A DNA stretch of 51,423 nucleotides from Actinokineospora spheciospongiae (GCF_000564855.1 NZ_AYXG01000070.1:1-51423); one strand, 5' to 3'; positions 8,582 through 18,656 are shown, counted from the first letter of the stretch. Made by a program: numbers and translations. The notes: generated by a model from the sequence alone, not told the origin.

Positions 8582-9586
8582 GTGCGCGCCGCCTTCGGAG
8601 AACACTTCGACGTCCCGTTCGGGTACCTCAACACCGCCAGCATCGGCATCCCGCCCGCCAGGGCCGCCGACGCCGTGGACAACGCCGTGCGCCGGTGGCG
8701 CTCGGGCGCGGCCAACCCGCCCGAGTTCGACGAGTCGGTGGCCGTGGCCCGCGCCGCCTGGGCCCGCCTGGTCGGGGTCGACGCCGGGTCGGTGGCGATC
8801 GGGTCCAACGTCGCGCAGTTGGTGTCGCTGGTCGCCTCGGGTGTCCCGGACGGGGCCCGCGTGCTGACCCTGCGCGGGGAGTTCACCAGCTTGACCTTCC
8901 CGTTCGCCGCCCGCGGCCTGGAGGTGGTCGAGGTCGGGCCGGAGGAGCTGGTGGCCAGGGCGCCGGAGTTCGACCTGGTGGCGGTCAGCGTCGTGCAGTC
9001 GGCGGACGGGGCCATCGCTGACCTGGAGGGGTTGCGGGCCGCGGGCACCAGGGTGCTGCTCGACGCCACGCAGGCCGTGGGCTGGCTGCCGCTGAGCCTG
9101 TCGTGGGCGGACTGGGTGGTCGGCACCTGCTACAAGTGGCTGCTCTCCCCGCGCGGGGCGGCGTGGTTGGCGGTCGGGGCGGGCGCCGCGGAGCTGACCC
9201 ACCCGCTGGCGGCCAACTGGTACGCGGGGGAGGACCCGTGGCAGACCGTCTACGACCTGCCGCTGCGGCTCGCCGGGAACGCGCGCGCCTACGACCTGTC
9301 CCCGGTCTGGTTGGCCCACGTCGGCGCCGCCGAGTCGCTGACCTGGCTGGCCGGGCTGGACCTCGCCCGCGTCCGCGACCACTGCGTCGGCCTGGCCGAT
9401 TCCCTGCTGACCGGTCTCGACCTGCCCCCGCGCGGTTCGGCGATCATCGCCCTGGACCTGCCCGGCGTCGCCGACCGCCTGGCCGCCGCGGGCATCCGCT
9501 GCGCCCAGCGCGCGGGCCGCTCCCGGCTGTCGTTCCACCTCTACAACACCCCCAAGGACGTCGACGCCGTGCTGGGCGCACTCTGA
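8582..9586 (+). CDS. Class V aminotransferase-like PLP enzyme
   Basis: 334 residues of fold-type I PLP enzyme in the class V (cysteine desulfurase/IscS-like) superfamily. It begins with the typical FGYLNTASIGIPP. The cofactor aspartate is in VLLDATQAVGWLP near residue 160 and the Schiff-base lysine is in GTCYKWLLSPRG near residue 180. A C-terminal domain ends RLSFHLYNTPKDVDAVL. At 334 residues it is shorter than most IscS proteins, and no conserved active-site cysteine loop is evident, so a transaminase, lyase or kynureninase-like role is more likely than desulfuration. The GTG at 8582 was preferred over the GTG at 8576 because of the -10 position. Substrate unknown; neighbours do not suggest a pathway. 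Confidence 0.82.
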   Translation: MRAAFGEHFDVPFGYLNTASIGIPPARAADAVDNAVRRWRSGAANPPEFDESVAVARAAWARLVGVDAGSVAIGSNVAQLVSLVASGVPDGARVLTLRGEFTSLTFPFAARGLEVVEVGPEELVARAPEFDLVAVSVVQSADGAIADLEGLRAAGTRVLLDATQAVGWLPLSLSWADWVVGTCYKWLLSPRGAAWLAVGAGAAELTHPLAANWYAGEDPWQTVYDLPLRLAGNARAYDLSPVWLAHVGAAESLTWLAGLDLARVRDHCVGLADSLLTGLDLPPRGSAIIALDLPGVADRLAAAGIRCAQRAGRSRLSFHLYNTPKDVDAVLGAL

Positions 9587-9641
9587 ACTGGGGTTTTCGT
9601 CCTGTTCGTCGGCCGGTATCACACGGTCGGGGGACACCGAT

Positions 9642-9647
9642 TACCGT
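9642..9647 (+). promoter_or_regulatory. Putative -10 box TACCGT, leaderless arrangement
   Basis: TACCGT fits TANNNT and ends eight bases before the GTG start at 9656. No ribosome-binding site lies between, so a leaderless mRNA is plausible. Confidence 0.35.
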
Positions 9648-9655
9648 GGGCAGCC

Positions 9656-10429
9656 GTGTCGGACCCCCAACAGCCAGGTCGCGGCCCGTGGCCAGGGCAG
9701 CACCCCCGCCAAGGCGAGACGGACTGGATTCCGCGGGTGCCCGCGGCCGAGCAGCCCGGTGACCCGTTCCGGTTCCAGCCCGAGCCCGCCCCGCCGCCCG
9801 GCAACCCGGCCCTGAACTGGGGCTTGCGCATCGCCGCCCTGGTCGCCATCGCCGTCATCTCCGGCCTGGTCTGGTCCTACGTCAGCGGCGACGACGACCC
9901 CTCCGGCACCGCGACCCCGACGACGCAGCAGACCCGCCCGAAGACGGAGGGCGTGTACCGGTTCGAGCCGTACAAGGACGTCCCCACGCCGCGCACCGAC
10001 ACCGACTGCGCCGCGCACGCCTACAGCAAGACCAAGACCTTCCTCGCCCAACCCGGCATCTGCACCAAGGTCGTGCAGGCCGTGTTCACCACCCGGGTCC
10101 AGGACCGCACGGTCCTGGTGGGCGTCGGCGTGCTGCACATGAGCGGCGCGGACAAGGCGGACGAACTGCGCCGCCTCACCGACCAGGACGGCACCGGCAA
10201 CGTCAGCGACCTCGTGCGCGAGGGCGTGGTCAGCGCCCCGCCGCTGAAGTCGCTGAGCAACGGCCTCGGCTACGCCGCCCAGCAGAACCAGGCCGTGGTC
10301 GTCATCGTCGAAGCCGACTTCGCCCCCGTCAACGGCAAGTCCACCACCACCAAGGCCGACGAAGCCACCCTCGACAGCATCTGCGACGACGCCCTGCGCC
10401 TCGTCGAGGAGATCGACACCGGAGCCTGA
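9656..10429 (+). CDS. Single-TM protein with exported domain, unknown function
   Basis: 257 residues. A Pro/Gln-rich cytoplasmic head of about 55 residues (SDPQQPGRGPWPGQHPRQGE...) is followed by one TM helix (LRIAALVAIAVISGLVWSYV), SGDDD, a Thr-rich linker and an exported domain with cysteines near residues 117, 133 and 242 (TDCAAHAYSKTKTF, GICTKVV, SICDDALR). The layout resembles the 3376-6647 trio, but I see no matching sequence motif, so it is not clearly a fourth paralogue. The GTG at 9656 is supported by the -10 spacing. No function can be assigned. Confidence 0.8.
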   Translation: MSDPQQPGRGPWPGQHPRQGETDWIPRVPAAEQPGDPFRFQPEPAPPPGNPALNWGLRIAALVAIAVISGLVWSYVSGDDDPSGTATPTTQQTRPKTEGVYRFEPYKDVPTPRTDTDCAAHAYSKTKTFLAQPGICTKVVQAVFTTRVQDRTVLVGVGVLHMSGADKADELRRLTDQDGTGNVSDLVREGVVSAPPLKSLSNGLGYAAQQNQAVVVIVEADFAPVNGKSTTTKADEATLDSICDDALRLVEEIDTGA

Positions 10430-10509
10430 TCCCCACCCGCGCACGGGAAGCGGCGGCACGGGGGCACCCGAAGCCGCCCACAGCCCCGGTCAGCGCACCC
10501 CGCGCGACC

Positions 10510-11031
10510 TCACGGCTGGCCGGGGAACGACGGCGTGGCGGGCGAAACCCCGGCCACGATGCGCCACTTCGTCGCCCGCACCGCCTCCTCCGTCAGCGCC
10601 TGCGCCGCCGCCGCCCGCACGTCGGCGTCGTCGGTGCGGTCCAGGACGGCCCGCCACGCCACCGTCGCGTCCTGTTCGGCCGTGATCAGCAGCGCCAGCG
10701 CCGAGGCCTGGTCCGTCACCGGTTGCGGTGGCAGGTAGGCGGGTTCCGCCGCCCGGGGGGTCGCCCCGGAGGCGCCCAGCAGCCGTTCGGTCGCGTCCCG
10801 CCGGGCCCGGTGGGCCAGCGCGCCCACGTCGATGCCCGCGTCGAACGAGGCGGGCAGGAAGGCGCTGACCAGGCCGTAGACCCACACCGCCGCGTGCTCG
10901 GCGCCCAGGGCCGCCTGCACCGCGTCGAGGGTGTCGGAGGCCATCGGCGGCCGGGTGGCCGGGATGCCCGTCGGTTGGGCCGCCCCGGGCGGGACGGCGG
11001 TGGGGGCGTCGGCCCCGGGGTCTTCCTGCAT
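10510..11031 (-). CDS. DUF4439 ferritin-like domain protein
   Basis: 173 residues, alanine-rich and almost wholly helical. After a Pro-rich N-terminus of about 30 residues come paired helices, DAVQAALGAEHAAVWVYGLV and the segment from ALLITAEQDATVAWRAVLDR, of the kind seen in ferritin-like DUF4439 proteins. Metal binding is not assured, as only some ferritin-type ligands are visible. The start ATG shares one base with the stop of the upstream lipoprotein (TGATG), so the two are translated together. A similar pair lies beside rimP in Mycobacterium tuberculosis (Rv2844/Rv2843, from memory), which supports the calls without revealing function. Confidence 0.82.
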   Translation of the reverse strand: MQEDPGADAPTAVPPGAAQPTGIPATRPPMASDTLDAVQAALGAEHAAVWVYGLVSAFLPASFDAGIDVGALAHRARRDATERLLGASGATPRAAEPAYLPPQPVTDQASALALLITAEQDATVAWRAVLDRTDDADVRAAAAQALTEEAVRATKWRIVAGVSPATPSFPGQP

Positions 11032-11513
11032 CAGGCCAGCACCTCTCGCAGACTCGCGCAGGCCGCCCCGACCGAGGCGACCATCCCGGCGCGGTGGCGC
11101 GGCACCGCCGCCACGACCCCGCCCGCTTCCTTCTCCGCAGCCGTCAACCCGTCCACCAGCGCCGCCTTGGCCGCCGCCGGGTCCGCGGGTGCGGCGGGCG
11201 GGGCGGTGGCGGGGGTGGACGAGGGCGCCGTGGACGACGGCGGTCGCTCCCGGTCCACCTCAGCCTGCAACGCCGCCGCGTGCTCGCCGCGCACCCGGGC
11301 GACCTCCCCGGCGGGGGCGGCCAGCGCGGGCACCGCCGCCGCCACGGCCGTGGCCAGCGCCGCGTCGGCTCTGGCGCGGGCGGCGAGGGCGGCCAGCGGG
11401 TCCGGGGCCGGTGGGCCGTCCTCGGCGGTGCAGGCGGCGAGGACGGGGGCGGCCACCGCCCCGGCGGCGATGGCCCGGAGCACGGCGCGGCGGGTGAGTG
11501 GACTTCTCGTCAC
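11031..11513 (-). CDS. Tat-type lipoprotein upstream of the DUF4439 gene
   Basis: 160 residues. The N-terminus has a twin-arginine-like signal (LTRRAVLRAIAAGAVAAPVL) ending in the lipobox LAAC, with lipidation expected at the cysteine near residue 28. The mature part is alanine-rich and predicted helical with a Ser/Thr/Pro-rich middle (ERPPSSTAPSSTPATAPP), and ends in a second helical block. The GTG at 11513 gives a proper signal peptide. It is divergent from rimP with about 165 bases between starts. It probably presents a surface-anchored helical protein partnered with the DUF4439 product. Function unknown. Confidence 0.82.
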   Translation of the reverse strand: MTRSPLTRRAVLRAIAAGAVAAPVLAACTAEDGPPAPDPLAALAARARADAALATAVAAAVPALAAPAGEVARVRGEHAAALQAEVDRERPPSSTAPSSTPATAPPAAPADPAAAKAALVDGLTAAEKEAGGVVAAVPRHRAGMVASVGAACASLREVLA

Positions 11514-11597
11514 GGCCGGTCATCCTGCCAGGGGCGCCCGCGCGGCGCGGACGCCGCCGGATCATCGCCTGCGGCAACCGGCCCGGTGGGGTCGGGA

Positions 11598-11603
11598 TAC
11601 GCT
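11598..11603 (+). promoter_or_regulatory. Putative -10 box TACGCT for the rimP operon
   Basis: TACGCT matches TANNNT, 74 bases ahead of the rimP start, in the divergent intergenic region. No good -35 was found. Confidence 0.35.
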
Positions 11604-11677
11604 AGGTGACCACGGTCGGCGCGGTACCGCCGACCGGCCGACAACCGCAGGACCGATCAGAACAGGGAGCGGCCGAG

Positions 11678-12265
11678 GTGGCCAACCAGGGACAGGGCGA
11701 CACCCCCACGACAGGCGGGGGCGGGGGTGGCATCGATACCGCGCTGCGCCCCGTCGTCGCCGACGCCGTCGGCGCGGCGGGCTTCGAACTGGAGGAGCTC
11801 GACGTCTCCACCGCGGGCCGCAGGCGCCTGGTCCGGGTGATCATCGACAGTCTCGACGGGGACAACTCCGCCAACGCCGTCGGCCTGGACGAGGTCGCCA
11901 GGGTGAGCCGGGAGCTGGCCGCGGTGCTCGACGAGCACGACGCCGTCCTCGGCGGCCCGTACACGCTGGAGGTCACCTCCCCGGGCACCGACCGGCCGCT
12001 GACCCGCCCCCGGCACTGGAAGCGCAACCGGCTGCGGCTGGTGAAGGTCCGCCCCGTCGAGGGCGCGGAGTACCTCGGCCGGGTCGGCGACGCCGACGCC
12101 GAGGAGACCGGCGGGGTCACCCTGCTCGTGGACGGCGCCCCGCGCCGGGTCGGGTACGCCGAGGTGGCGCACGCGGTGGTCGAGGTGGAGTTCAAGCAGC
12201 CCCCCGCGGCTGAGCTGGCGATGCTCGATGGTCGGGCGTCCGAGGACGAGGAGGACGCGCGATGA
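11678..12265 (+). CDS. rimP: Ribosome maturation factor RimP
   Basis: 195 residues. RimP assists 30S subunit maturation in the cytosol. Hallmarks: an N-terminal alpha/beta domain with [20 protein letters not shown] and [10 protein letters not shown], then [16 protein letters not shown], the conserved [20 protein letters not shown], and a C-terminal SH3-like domain. The GTG at 11678 follows GGGAG by a good spacing (AACAGGGAGCGGCCGAG); an earlier in-frame start at 11606 would add 24 unconserved residues. The stop overlaps the nusA ATG by four bases (ATGA). An acidic tail (SEDEEDAR) is normal for actinobacteria. Confidence 0.95.
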   Translation: MANQGQGDTPTTGGGGGGIDTALRPVVADAVGAAGFELEELDVSTAGRRRLVRVIIDSLDGDNSANAVGLDEVARVSRELAAVLDEHDAVLGGPYTLEVTSPGTDRPLTRPRHWKRNRLRLVKVRPVEGAEYLGRVGDADAEETGGVTLLVDGAPRRVGYAEVAHAVVEVEFKQPPAAELAMLDGRASEDEEDAR

Positions 12266-13275
12266 ACGTGGACATCGCCGCACTGCGGGCCATCGAGCGG
12301 GACAAGGAGATCCCGTTCGAGACGGTCATCGAGGCCATCGAGACCGCCCTGCTGACCGCGTACAAGCACACCGAGGGCCACCAGCCGCGCGCCCGCATCG
12401 ACATCGACCGCCGCACCGGCCTGGTCCGGGTGCTGGCCTCGACCCTCGGCGAGGACGGCGAGGTCGCCGAGGAGTGGGACGACACCCCGGAGGGCTTCGG
12501 CCGGATCGCGGCCACCACCGCCCGCCAGGTCATCCTGCAGCGGCTGCGCGACGCCGAGCACGAGCGCACCTTCGGCGAGTTCGCCGCCAAGGAGGGCGAG
12601 ATCATCGCCGGGGTGGTGCAGCGCGACACCCGGGCCAACTCCCGGGGCATGGTCATCGTCGGGATCGGCGACACCGAGGGCGTGATCCCGCAGGTCGAGC
12701 AGGTGCCGGGGGAGCCGTACGAGCACGGCACCCGGATCAAGTGCTTCGTCGTCGGGGTGGCGCGGGGAACACGCGGGCCGCAGATCACGTTGTCCAGGAC
12801 GCACCCCAACCTCGTGCGCAGGCTCTTCGCGCTCGAGGTGCCCGAGATCGCCGACGGCACCGTCGAGATCCCGGCGGTGGCGCGTGAGGCAGGTCACCGC
12901 TCCAAGATCGCGGTCCGCTCCACCGTCGCGGGCGTCAACGCCAAGGGCGCCTGCATCGGCCCGATGGGCGCGCGGGTGCGCAACGTGATGAGCGAGCTGG
13001 CGGGCGAGAAGATCGACATCATCGACTGGTCCCCGGACCCGGCGACGTTCGTCGGCAACGCACTCTCACCTGCGAAGGTCGTCTCGGTGACGGTCGTCGA
13101 CGAGAAGGCCAAGACCGCCCGGGTGGTGGTGCCGGACTTCCAGCTCTCGCTGGCCATCGGCAAGGAGGGGCAGAACGCCCGCCTGGCCGCGCGGCTGACC
13201 GGCTGGCGGATCGACATCCGCAGCGACGCGGCGGCGGAGGCGCAGGCGGCACCGGTATCCGGTTCTGCCGACTGA
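12262..13275 (+). CDS. nusA: Transcription termination/antitermination factor NusA
   Basis: 337 residues. NusA binds RNA polymerase and nascent RNA to modulate pausing, termination and rRNA antitermination. Visible order: N-terminal polymerase-binding domain ([20 protein letters not shown]), S1 domain ([30 protein letters not shown]), KH1 (with [20 protein letters not shown] and [20 protein letters not shown]) and KH2 ([20 protein letters not shown]). It lacks the C-terminal acidic repeats of the E. coli protein, as expected for actinobacteria. It is translationally coupled to rimP. Confidence 0.97.
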   Translation: MNVDIAALRAIERDKEIPFETVIEAIETALLTAYKHTEGHQPRARIDIDRRTGLVRVLASTLGEDGEVAEEWDDTPEGFGRIAATTARQVILQRLRDAEHERTFGEFAAKEGEIIAGVVQRDTRANSRGMVIVGIGDTEGVIPQVEQVPGEPYEHGTRIKCFVVGVARGTRGPQITLSRTHPNLVRRLFALEVPEIADGTVEIPAVAREAGHRSKIAVRSTVAGVNAKGACIGPMGARVRNVMSELAGEKIDIIDWSPDPATFVGNALSPAKVVSVTVVDEKAKTARVVVPDFQLSLAIGKEGQNARLAARLTGWRIDIRSDAAAEAQAAPVSGSAD

Positions 13276-13296
13276 GCCGGACGGGATAGACTTCTG

Positions 13297-13686
13297 GTGG
13301 TTCATCGTCAGATGCGCGCTCCCGACGGCGTCGGCGCCGCGGAACCCGCCCCCCGGGGCGGTGACCGCCCGGTGCGGACGTGCGTCGGGTGCCGGGTCCG
13401 GGCGGCGGACACGGAACTGTTGCGAGTGGTTCTCGCGGCCGGGGAGGCGATCCCCGACCCGAGGCGCCGGATGCCGGGCCGGGGTGCGTGGCTGCACCCC
13501 GACGAGCGGTGTCTGGCCAAGGCCGAGAAGCGGCGGGCGTTCCCCAGGGCCTTGCGGTCCGCGGGCGCGGTCGGTGTCGAAGCCCTGCGCGCGGAGTTGG
13601 CGCGCCGGGGCGGGCTCGGCGGTGGAATCGGTGCGGGAGAACCCCGCCCCGTGGAAGGAAACAGGAAGCAGGTCGACCCGTCATGA
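13297..13686 (+). CDS. ylxR: YlxR (DUF448) RNA-binding protein
   Basis: 129 residues as opened at GTG 13297. The family core starts at RTCVGCRVRA, followed by LLRVVLA, PGRGAWLHPDERCLAKAEKR and RAFPRAL. YlxR is a small nucleoid/RNA-associated protein encoded between nusA and infB across bacteria; proposed roles include RNase P interaction and transcription regulation. A TAGACT box at 13287-13292 sits just before the start and could be an internal -10; if so, the in-frame ATG at 13312 may be the real start. The C-terminal 20 residues are unconserved. Confidence 0.88.
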   Translation: MVHRQMRAPDGVGAAEPAPRGGDRPVRTCVGCRVRAADTELLRVVLAAGEAIPDPRRRMPGRGAWLHPDERCLAKAEKRRAFPRALRSAGAVGVEALRAELARRGGLGGGIGAGEPRPVEGNRKQVDPS

Positions 13687-13773
13687 GTCAGCCGTGAAGC
13701 TGAAGACATGAACGCGCGACGATAGGACGAGGTCGACGGTACTTGCCGCCGGCCTCATCAGACGAGGAGAGCA

Positions 13774-16700
13774 GTGGCAGGCAAGGCCCGTGTGCACGAG
13801 CTGGCTAAGGAGCTCGGAGTCACCAGCAAGGATGTACTCGCCAAGTTGAAGGACCTCGGTGAGTTCGTGAAGTCCGCGTCCTCCACCGTGGAGGCGCCGG
13901 TAGCCCGCAGGTTGCGGGATGCCTACCCCGGCAAGGGCGGGAGCGAGGCCAAGTCCGGCCCGCGCCCCGGCCCGAGGCCGGCCCCGCGCCCGCCGACACC
14001 GCGTCCCGAGCCCAGCGCTCCGGCCGCCGCGGCGAGCACCCCGACCGCACCCAGTGCCCCGGCGCAGCAGGCGACCCCGCCCGCTGCCCCCGGCTTCCGA
14101 CCGGGCACGCCCGGACCCCGGCCGGGCCCCAAGCCCGCGCCGCGTCCCGAGCAGCCCGCACCGCAGCAGGAGCAGCGCCCCGCCGCCGCGGCGGCCCCCG
14201 CGCCCGCTCCGGCCCGGCCCGCGCAGTCGACCCCGTCGACCCCGCAGGCCCCGGCCCCGGGCAAGCCCGGCCCCAAGCCCGCCGAGCAGCGCCCGGCCGC
14301 CGCCCAGCAGGGTGGCGCGACGGTCCCGCCGCGGACGCAGTCCCCCAAGCCCGGTCCGCGCGCGCCGCGTCCCGGCAACAACCCCTTCGGCGTCGGCGGC
14401 GGCACTCCCGCCCCGCGCCCCGGCGCACCCCGGCCCGGCGGCCAGGGTGGTCCCGGTGGTCAGGGTGCCCCCGGCGGCGACCGCCCGGCCCGGCCCGGCG
14501 AGGGGCGCCCGGCGGGCGCTCCGCGCGGTGACCGCGCGCCCGGCGGACCCCGTCCGGCCGGTGGCCCGAACCCGGGCAACATGCCGCCCCGGCCCAACCC
14601 CGGCATGATGCCGCCCCGCCCGGCCCGCCCGGCCGGTGGCGGTCGCGGTGGACCCGGTGGTGGCCCCGGCGGCCCGCGTGGCGGCCCCGGTGGCGCGCCC
14701 CGCGGCGGTCCCGGTGGCGCGGGCGGTGGCTTCCGCGGCGGCCCCGGTGGCGGCGGCGGTGGCGGTGGCTTCCGCCCCGGTGGTGGCGGCGGTGCCGGTG
14801 CCGGTGGCGGTTTCCGCCCCGGTGGCGGTGGCGGTGCCCCGGCCGGTGGTGGTGGCTTCCGCGGTGGCGGTGGTCGCCCCGGTGGTGGCGGCGGTCGCGG
14901 CGGTGCCGCGGGCGCGTTCGGCCGCCCCGGTGGTCCTTCGCGGCGTGGGCGCAAGTCCAAGCGGCAGAAGCGCCAGGAGTACATGGACAACATGCAGGCG
15001 CCCAGCGTCGGCGGTGTCCGCCTCCCCAAGGGCAGCGGAGAGGTCATCCGGCTGGCCCGGGGCTCCTCGCTGACCGACTTCGCCGACAAGATTAACGCCA
15101 ACCCGGCCTCGCTGGTGCAGGTGCTGTTCCACCTCGGTGAGATGGTCACCGCGACCCAGTCGGTCTCCGACGAGGTCCTGGAGCTGCTCGGCACGGAGAT
15201 GAACTACACCGTGCAGGTCGTGTCCCCCGAGGAGGAGGACCGCGAGCTGCTCGACTCGTTCAAGATCAGCTATGGCGAGGACTCCGGCGACGAGGACGAC
15301 CTGCAGGCGCGCCCGCCGGTCGTGACCGTCATGGGTCACGTCGACCACGGTAAGACCCGCCTGCTCGACACGATCCGCAAGACGACCGTGCACGAGGGCG
15401 AGGCCGGTGGCATCACCCAGCACATCGGTGCCTACCAGGTCGCGACGGCCCTCGAGGGCCGCGAGCGGCTGATCACCTTCATCGACACCCCGGGTCACGA
15501 GGCGTTCACCGCCATGCGAGCCCGTGGTGCGCAGGCCACCGACATCGCCGTGATCGTGGTCGCGGCCGACGACGGTGTCATGCCGCAGACGGTGGAGGCG
15601 ATCAACCACGCGCAGGCCGCGGGTGTGCCGGTCGTGGTGGCGATCAACAAGATCGACAAGGAGGGTGCCAACCCTCAGAAGATCCGCCAGCAGCTCACCG
15701 AGTACGGGCTGGTCGCCGAGGAGTACGGCGGCGACACCATGTTCGTCGACATCTCGGCGAAGCAGGGCACCAACATCGACGGGCTGCTCGAGGCGATCCT
15801 GCTGACCGCGGACGCGGCGCTGGACCTGCGGGCCAACCCCGACATGGAGGCCCAGGGCGTGGCCATCGAGGCGCACCTCGACCGCGGTCGCGGTCCGGTC
15901 GCCACGGTGCTGGTGCAGCGCGGCACGCTGCGCGTCGGCGACTCCATCGTCGCGGGCGACGCCTACGGCCGCGTGCGCCGCATGGTCGACGAGTTCAACG
16001 AGGACATCACCGAGGCGACCCCGTCGCGCCCGGTCCAGGTCATCGGCTTCACGTCGGTGCCCGGGGCGGGCGACACGTTCCTGGTCGTCGAGGAGGACCG
16101 GACCGCCCGGCAGATCGCCGAGCGCCGGGCCGCCAGGAACCGGGCCGCGCAGAACGCGCAGAAGCGCAAGCGCATCAGCCTGGAGGACCTCGACGCCGCG
16201 CTGAAGGAGACCAGCCAGCTCAACCTGATCATCAAGGGTGACAACTCCGGTACCGTCGAGGCACTGGAGGACGCGCTCACGAAGATCGACGTCGGCGACG
16301 AGGTCGAGCTGCGGGTCATCCACCGCGGCGTCGGCGGCATCACCGAGGGCGACATCAACCTGGCGATCGCGGACAACATCATCGTGATCGGCTTCAACGT
16401 CCGCGCGGAGGGCAAGGCCACCGAACTGGCCAACCGCGAGGGCATCGATGTCCGCTACTACTCGGTGATCTACCAGGCGATCGACGAGATCGAGGCGGCC
16501 CTCAAGGGCATGCTCAAGCCGATCTACGAGGAGGTGGAGCTCGGCCGCGCCGAGGTCCGCGACATGTTCAAGTCCTCCAAGGTCGGTACGATCGCCGGTT
16601 GCATGGTGCTCTCCGGTGAGATCCGGCGGAACTCCAAGGCCCGCCTCATCCGCGACAGCGTCGTGGTGCAGGAAGGCCTGCCGATCAGCTCGCTGCGCCG

Positions 16701-16827
16701 GTTCAAGGACGACGCCGTCGAGGTCCGCGAGGGCTTCGAGTGCGGTCTGACGCTCGGGTCCTACAACGACCTGCGCGTCGGCGACATCATCGAGACCTAC
16801 GAGATGCGCGAGAAGCCGCGCGCGTAG
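13774..16827 (+). CDS. infB: Translation initiation factor IF-2
   Basis: 1017 residues. GTPase that places initiator tRNA on the 30S subunit. The N-terminus ([20 protein letters not shown]) is the IF2_N module. A very long low-complexity linker, rich in Pro then Gly, spans roughly residues 50-390, followed by a basic segment ([19 protein letters not shown]) and a second IF2_N-like module. The G domain has G1 GHVDHGKT at 521-528, G3 DTPGHE at 571-576 and G4 NKID at 625-628. Domains II-IV follow to the C-terminal tail [11 protein letters not shown]. The GTG start is preceded by GAGGAGAG. It is followed directly by a strong hairpin, so the operon may partly terminate here. Confidence 0.98.
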   Translation: MAGKARVHELAKELGVTSKDVLAKLKDLGEFVKSASSTVEAPVARRLRDAYPGKGGSEAKSGPRPGPRPAPRPPTPRPEPSAPAAAASTPTAPSAPAQQATPPAAPGFRPGTPGPRPGPKPAPRPEQPAPQQEQRPAAAAAPAPAPARPAQSTPSTPQAPAPGKPGPKPAEQRPAAAQQGGATVPPRTQSPKPGPRAPRPGNNPFGVGGGTPAPRPGAPRPGGQGGPGGQGAPGGDRPARPGEGRPAGAPRGDRAPGGPRPAGGPNPGNMPPRPNPGMMPPRPARPAGGGRGGPGGGPGGPRGGPGGAPRGGPGGAGGGFRGGPGGGGGGGGFRPGGGGGAGAGGGFRPGGGGGAPAGGGGFRGGGGRPGGGGGRGGAAGAFGRPGGPSRRGRKSKRQKRQEYMDNMQAPSVGGVRLPKGSGEVIRLARGSSLTDFADKINANPASLVQVLFHLGEMVTATQSVSDEVLELLGTEMNYTVQVVSPEEEDRELLDSFKISYGEDSGDEDDLQARPPVVTVMGHVDHGKTRLLDTIRKTTVHEGEAGGITQHIGAYQVATALEGRERLITFIDTPGHEAFTAMRARGAQATDIAVIVVAADDGVMPQTVEAINHAQAAGVPVVVAINKIDKEGANPQKIRQQLTEYGLVAEEYGGDTMFVDISAKQGTNIDGLLEAILLTADAALDLRANPDMEAQGVAIEAHLDRGRGPVATVLVQRGTLRVGDSIVAGDAYGRVRRMVDEFNEDITEATPSRPVQVIGFTSVPGAGDTFLVVEEDRTARQIAERRAARNRAAQNAQKRKRISLEDLDAALKETSQLNLIIKGDNSGTVEALEDALTKIDVGDEVELRVIHRGVGGITEGDINLAIADNIIVIGFNVRAEGKATELANREGIDVRYYSVIYQAIDEIEAALKGMLKPIYEEVELGRAEVRDMFKSSKVGTIAGCMVLSGEIRRNSKARLIRDSVVVQEGLPISSLRRFKDDAVEVREGFECGLTLGSYNDLRVGDIIETYEMREKPRA

Positions 16828-16833
16828 TCGGTC

Positions 16834-16867
16834 GACCCCGGGTGGCGCTCCGGCGCCACCCGGGGTC
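16834..16867 (+). terminator. Hairpin after infB
   Basis: A perfect 15-bp stem (GACCCCGGGTGGCGC with its complement) and a 4-base loop begin six bases after the infB stop codon. No U-tract. It may attenuate rather than abolish read-through into the DUF503 gene and rbfA. Confidence 0.8.
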
Positions 16868-16910
16868 TCCTCGCCCTGTCCTCCACGAGCACACCCACGG
16901 TGATGTCACT

Positions 16911-17207
16911 TTGTTCGTCGGCGCCCTCGAGCTTGATGTCCTGCTCGGTGATGTCCACTCCCTCAAGGAGAAGCGCTCCGCGGTGCGGCCCGTCGTGGCC
17001 GAGCTGCGCAAGCGCTTCGACGTCGCGGTCTCCGAAGCCGGGCACCTCGACCTGCACCGCCGCGCCCTGATCGGGGTGGCGGCGGTCGCCGCCGAGTCCG
17101 GCCACGTCGGCGAGGTGCTCGACGCCTGCGAGCGGCTGGTGGCCGGTCGACCGGAACTGGAACTGCTCTCGGCCCGGCGCAGGCTGCTCGGACCGGAAGA
17201 CGACTGA
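16911..17207 (+). CDS. DUF503 family protein (YlxP-like)
   Basis: About 98 residues, the usual size. [20 protein letters not shown], then [33 protein letters not shown] and [11 protein letters not shown] are all typical of DUF503, which sits between infB and rbfA in many Gram-positives. Its function is unknown, though the location suggests a ribosome-linked role. The start is placed at TTG 16911, because the family N-terminus is M-F/Y-VG; the only nearby ATG (16903) is out of frame. Initiation on TTG is an inference. Confidence 0.85.
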   Translation: MFVGALELDVLLGDVHSLKEKRSAVRPVVAELRKRFDVAVSEAGHLDLHRRALIGVAAVAAESGHVGEVLDACERLVAGRPELELLSARRRLLGPEDD

Positions 17208-17235
17208 CCCGTACGAGAAAGAAAGAAGGAGCGTC

Positions 17236-17700
17236 GTGGCCGACGCACCCCGCGCCCGCAAGATGGCGAAGCGCATCTCCCAGATCGTGGCCTCGGCCAT
17301 CGAGCACGAGGTCAAGGACCCCCGGCTGACCGGTGTCACCATCACCGACACCCGGGTGACCGGTGACCTGCACGAGGCCACCGTGTACTACACGGTCATC
17401 GGCCCCAAGATCGACGTCGAGCCCGACCACCAGGGCGTCGCCCAGGCGCTGGAGAGCGCCAAGGGCAGGCTGCGCACCATGGTCGGCCAGGGCACCGGCG
17501 TCCGCTTCACCCCGTCGCTGACCTTCGTCCCCGACCAGGTCCCCGACGTCGCCCGCGGCATCGACGACCTGCTGGCCAAGGCCCGCGCCGCCGACGCCGA
17601 GGTCGCCGCCCGCGCCTCCGGCGCCGTCCACGCGGGCGAGCCCGACCCGTACAAGCCCCCCCGCACCACCGACGACGACGAAGACGACGAGGACGACTAG
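17236..17700 (+). CDS. rbfA: Ribosome-binding factor A
   Basis: 154 residues. RbfA binds the 30S subunit and supports 16S rRNA 5' end processing and cold adaptation. The KH-like core reads [49 protein letters not shown], then [20 protein letters not shown] and VPDQ. A longer acidic tail ([14 protein letters not shown]) ends the protein. The GTG start is preceded by a strong AAGGAG. The next gene begins only 10 bases downstream but is not a translation gene; the usual later members of this block (truB, ribF, rpsO) do not follow in this window. Confidence 0.95.
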   Translation: MADAPRARKMAKRISQIVASAIEHEVKDPRLTGVTITDTRVTGDLHEATVYYTVIGPKIDVEPDHQGVAQALESAKGRLRTMVGQGTGVRFTPSLTFVPDQVPDVARGIDDLLAKARAADAEVAARASGAVHAGEPDPYKPPRTTDDDEDDEDD

Positions 17701-17710
17701 TCCCCGACCG

Positions 17711-18607
17711 GTGCCCGACAACGACGCGCCCGTGCCCGACGCCGAGCCGCCCCGCCCGAACCGCCGCACCGTGCTGACCGGAACGGCGGCGGCGGTCGTC
17801 GGGGTGGCGGGCATCGGCGTGTTCGGCAGGTGGCTCCTCAAGCCCAAGAGCATCGCCACTCCGGTCACCCCCACAACGGTGCCCCGAACGGCCCTCGGCG
17901 GCCCCACGCCCCCCGCGGTCCAGTCGACCCCGTTCCAGTCGGGGGCCCGTGGCCGCACGGTGAACGTGGTCGTCATCCGCCCGGAGAGCACCCCGGTCCG
18001 CGACCTCCCGGTCTGCCTCGCCCTGCACGGCCGAGGCGCCGACGCCACCATGTTCGCCAACCTGGGTGTCCCCGCCGCCCTCACCGCGGCGGTCACCGCC
18101 GGGACACCCGCCTACGCCGTCGTCTCGGTCGACGGCGGCGACCGCTACTGGACCGCCGCCGACCCCGCCGACGACCCGCGGGCGATGCTGTCGGACGAAC
18201 TCCCCGGCTGGCTCGCCGAACTGGGCCTGCGCCGCGAACCCCGGGTGCTCATGGGCATCTCCATGGGCGCCTTCGGTGCCCTGGGCCACGCCCGCACCCA
18301 CCACGTCGCCGCCACCGCCGCAATCAGCCCGGCCCTGTTCACCTCCTGGAACGAGGCGAGGCTCCGCTCGGTCTTCGCCTCGAAGGCCCAGTGGGAGGAA
18401 GCCGAACCCCTCCGCCACACCCAGGACCTCAACGGCACCGCCCTCGGCGTCTGGTGCGGCACCGACGACCCCTTCGCCCCCGCCGCCCGGCAGTTGGTCG
18501 AGAAGGCGAGACCCGAACGGGCGGAACTCACCGACGGCGCCCACGACGAGGCGTACTGGACGGCCGTCCTCCCGGACGTCCTGCGCTGGCTGGGCACCCA
18601 CATCTGA
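17711..18607 (+). CDS. Tat-exported alpha/beta hydrolase (esterase-like)
   Basis: 298 residues. The N-terminus NRRTVLTGTAAAVVGVAGIG is a Tat-type signal without a lipobox. The catalytic domain shows an oxyanion HGRG near residue 106, the nucleophile elbow GISMG (Ser184), a possible acid in GTDDPF and the histidine in TDGAHDEAYW. This layout fits the esterase D / antigen-85-like group of extracellular esterases rather than lipases. The start GTG 17711 lies 10 bases after rbfA, so it is probably co-transcribed with it. Substrate unknown. GC content begins to drop just after this gene. Confidence 0.83.
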   Translation: MPDNDAPVPDAEPPRPNRRTVLTGTAAAVVGVAGIGVFGRWLLKPKSIATPVTPTTVPRTALGGPTPPAVQSTPFQSGARGRTVNVVVIRPESTPVRDLPVCLALHGRGADATMFANLGVPAALTAAVTAGTPAYAVVSVDGGDRYWTAADPADDPRAMLSDELPGWLAELGLRREPRVLMGISMGAFGALGHARTHHVAATAAISPALFTSWNEARLRSVFASKAQWEEAEPLRHTQDLNGTALGVWCGTDDPFAPAARQLVEKARPERAELTDGAHDEAYWTAVLPDVLRWLGTHI

Positions 18608-18656
18608 CGCACCACCCAGTCGAGTGCCATGGTGTGTACCCGGCCGGATGTGTAGT

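Noticed and set aside
14630..14940. Short regularly repeated sequence suggesting a CRISPR or minisatellite
   Set aside because: It encodes the Gly-rich linker of IF-2 in frame; there are no spacers or constant repeats.
13681..16323. 880-codon minus-strand frame across infB
   Set aside because: Antisense of IF-2; the Ala/Thr/Gly repeats come from the Pro/Gly-coding linker.
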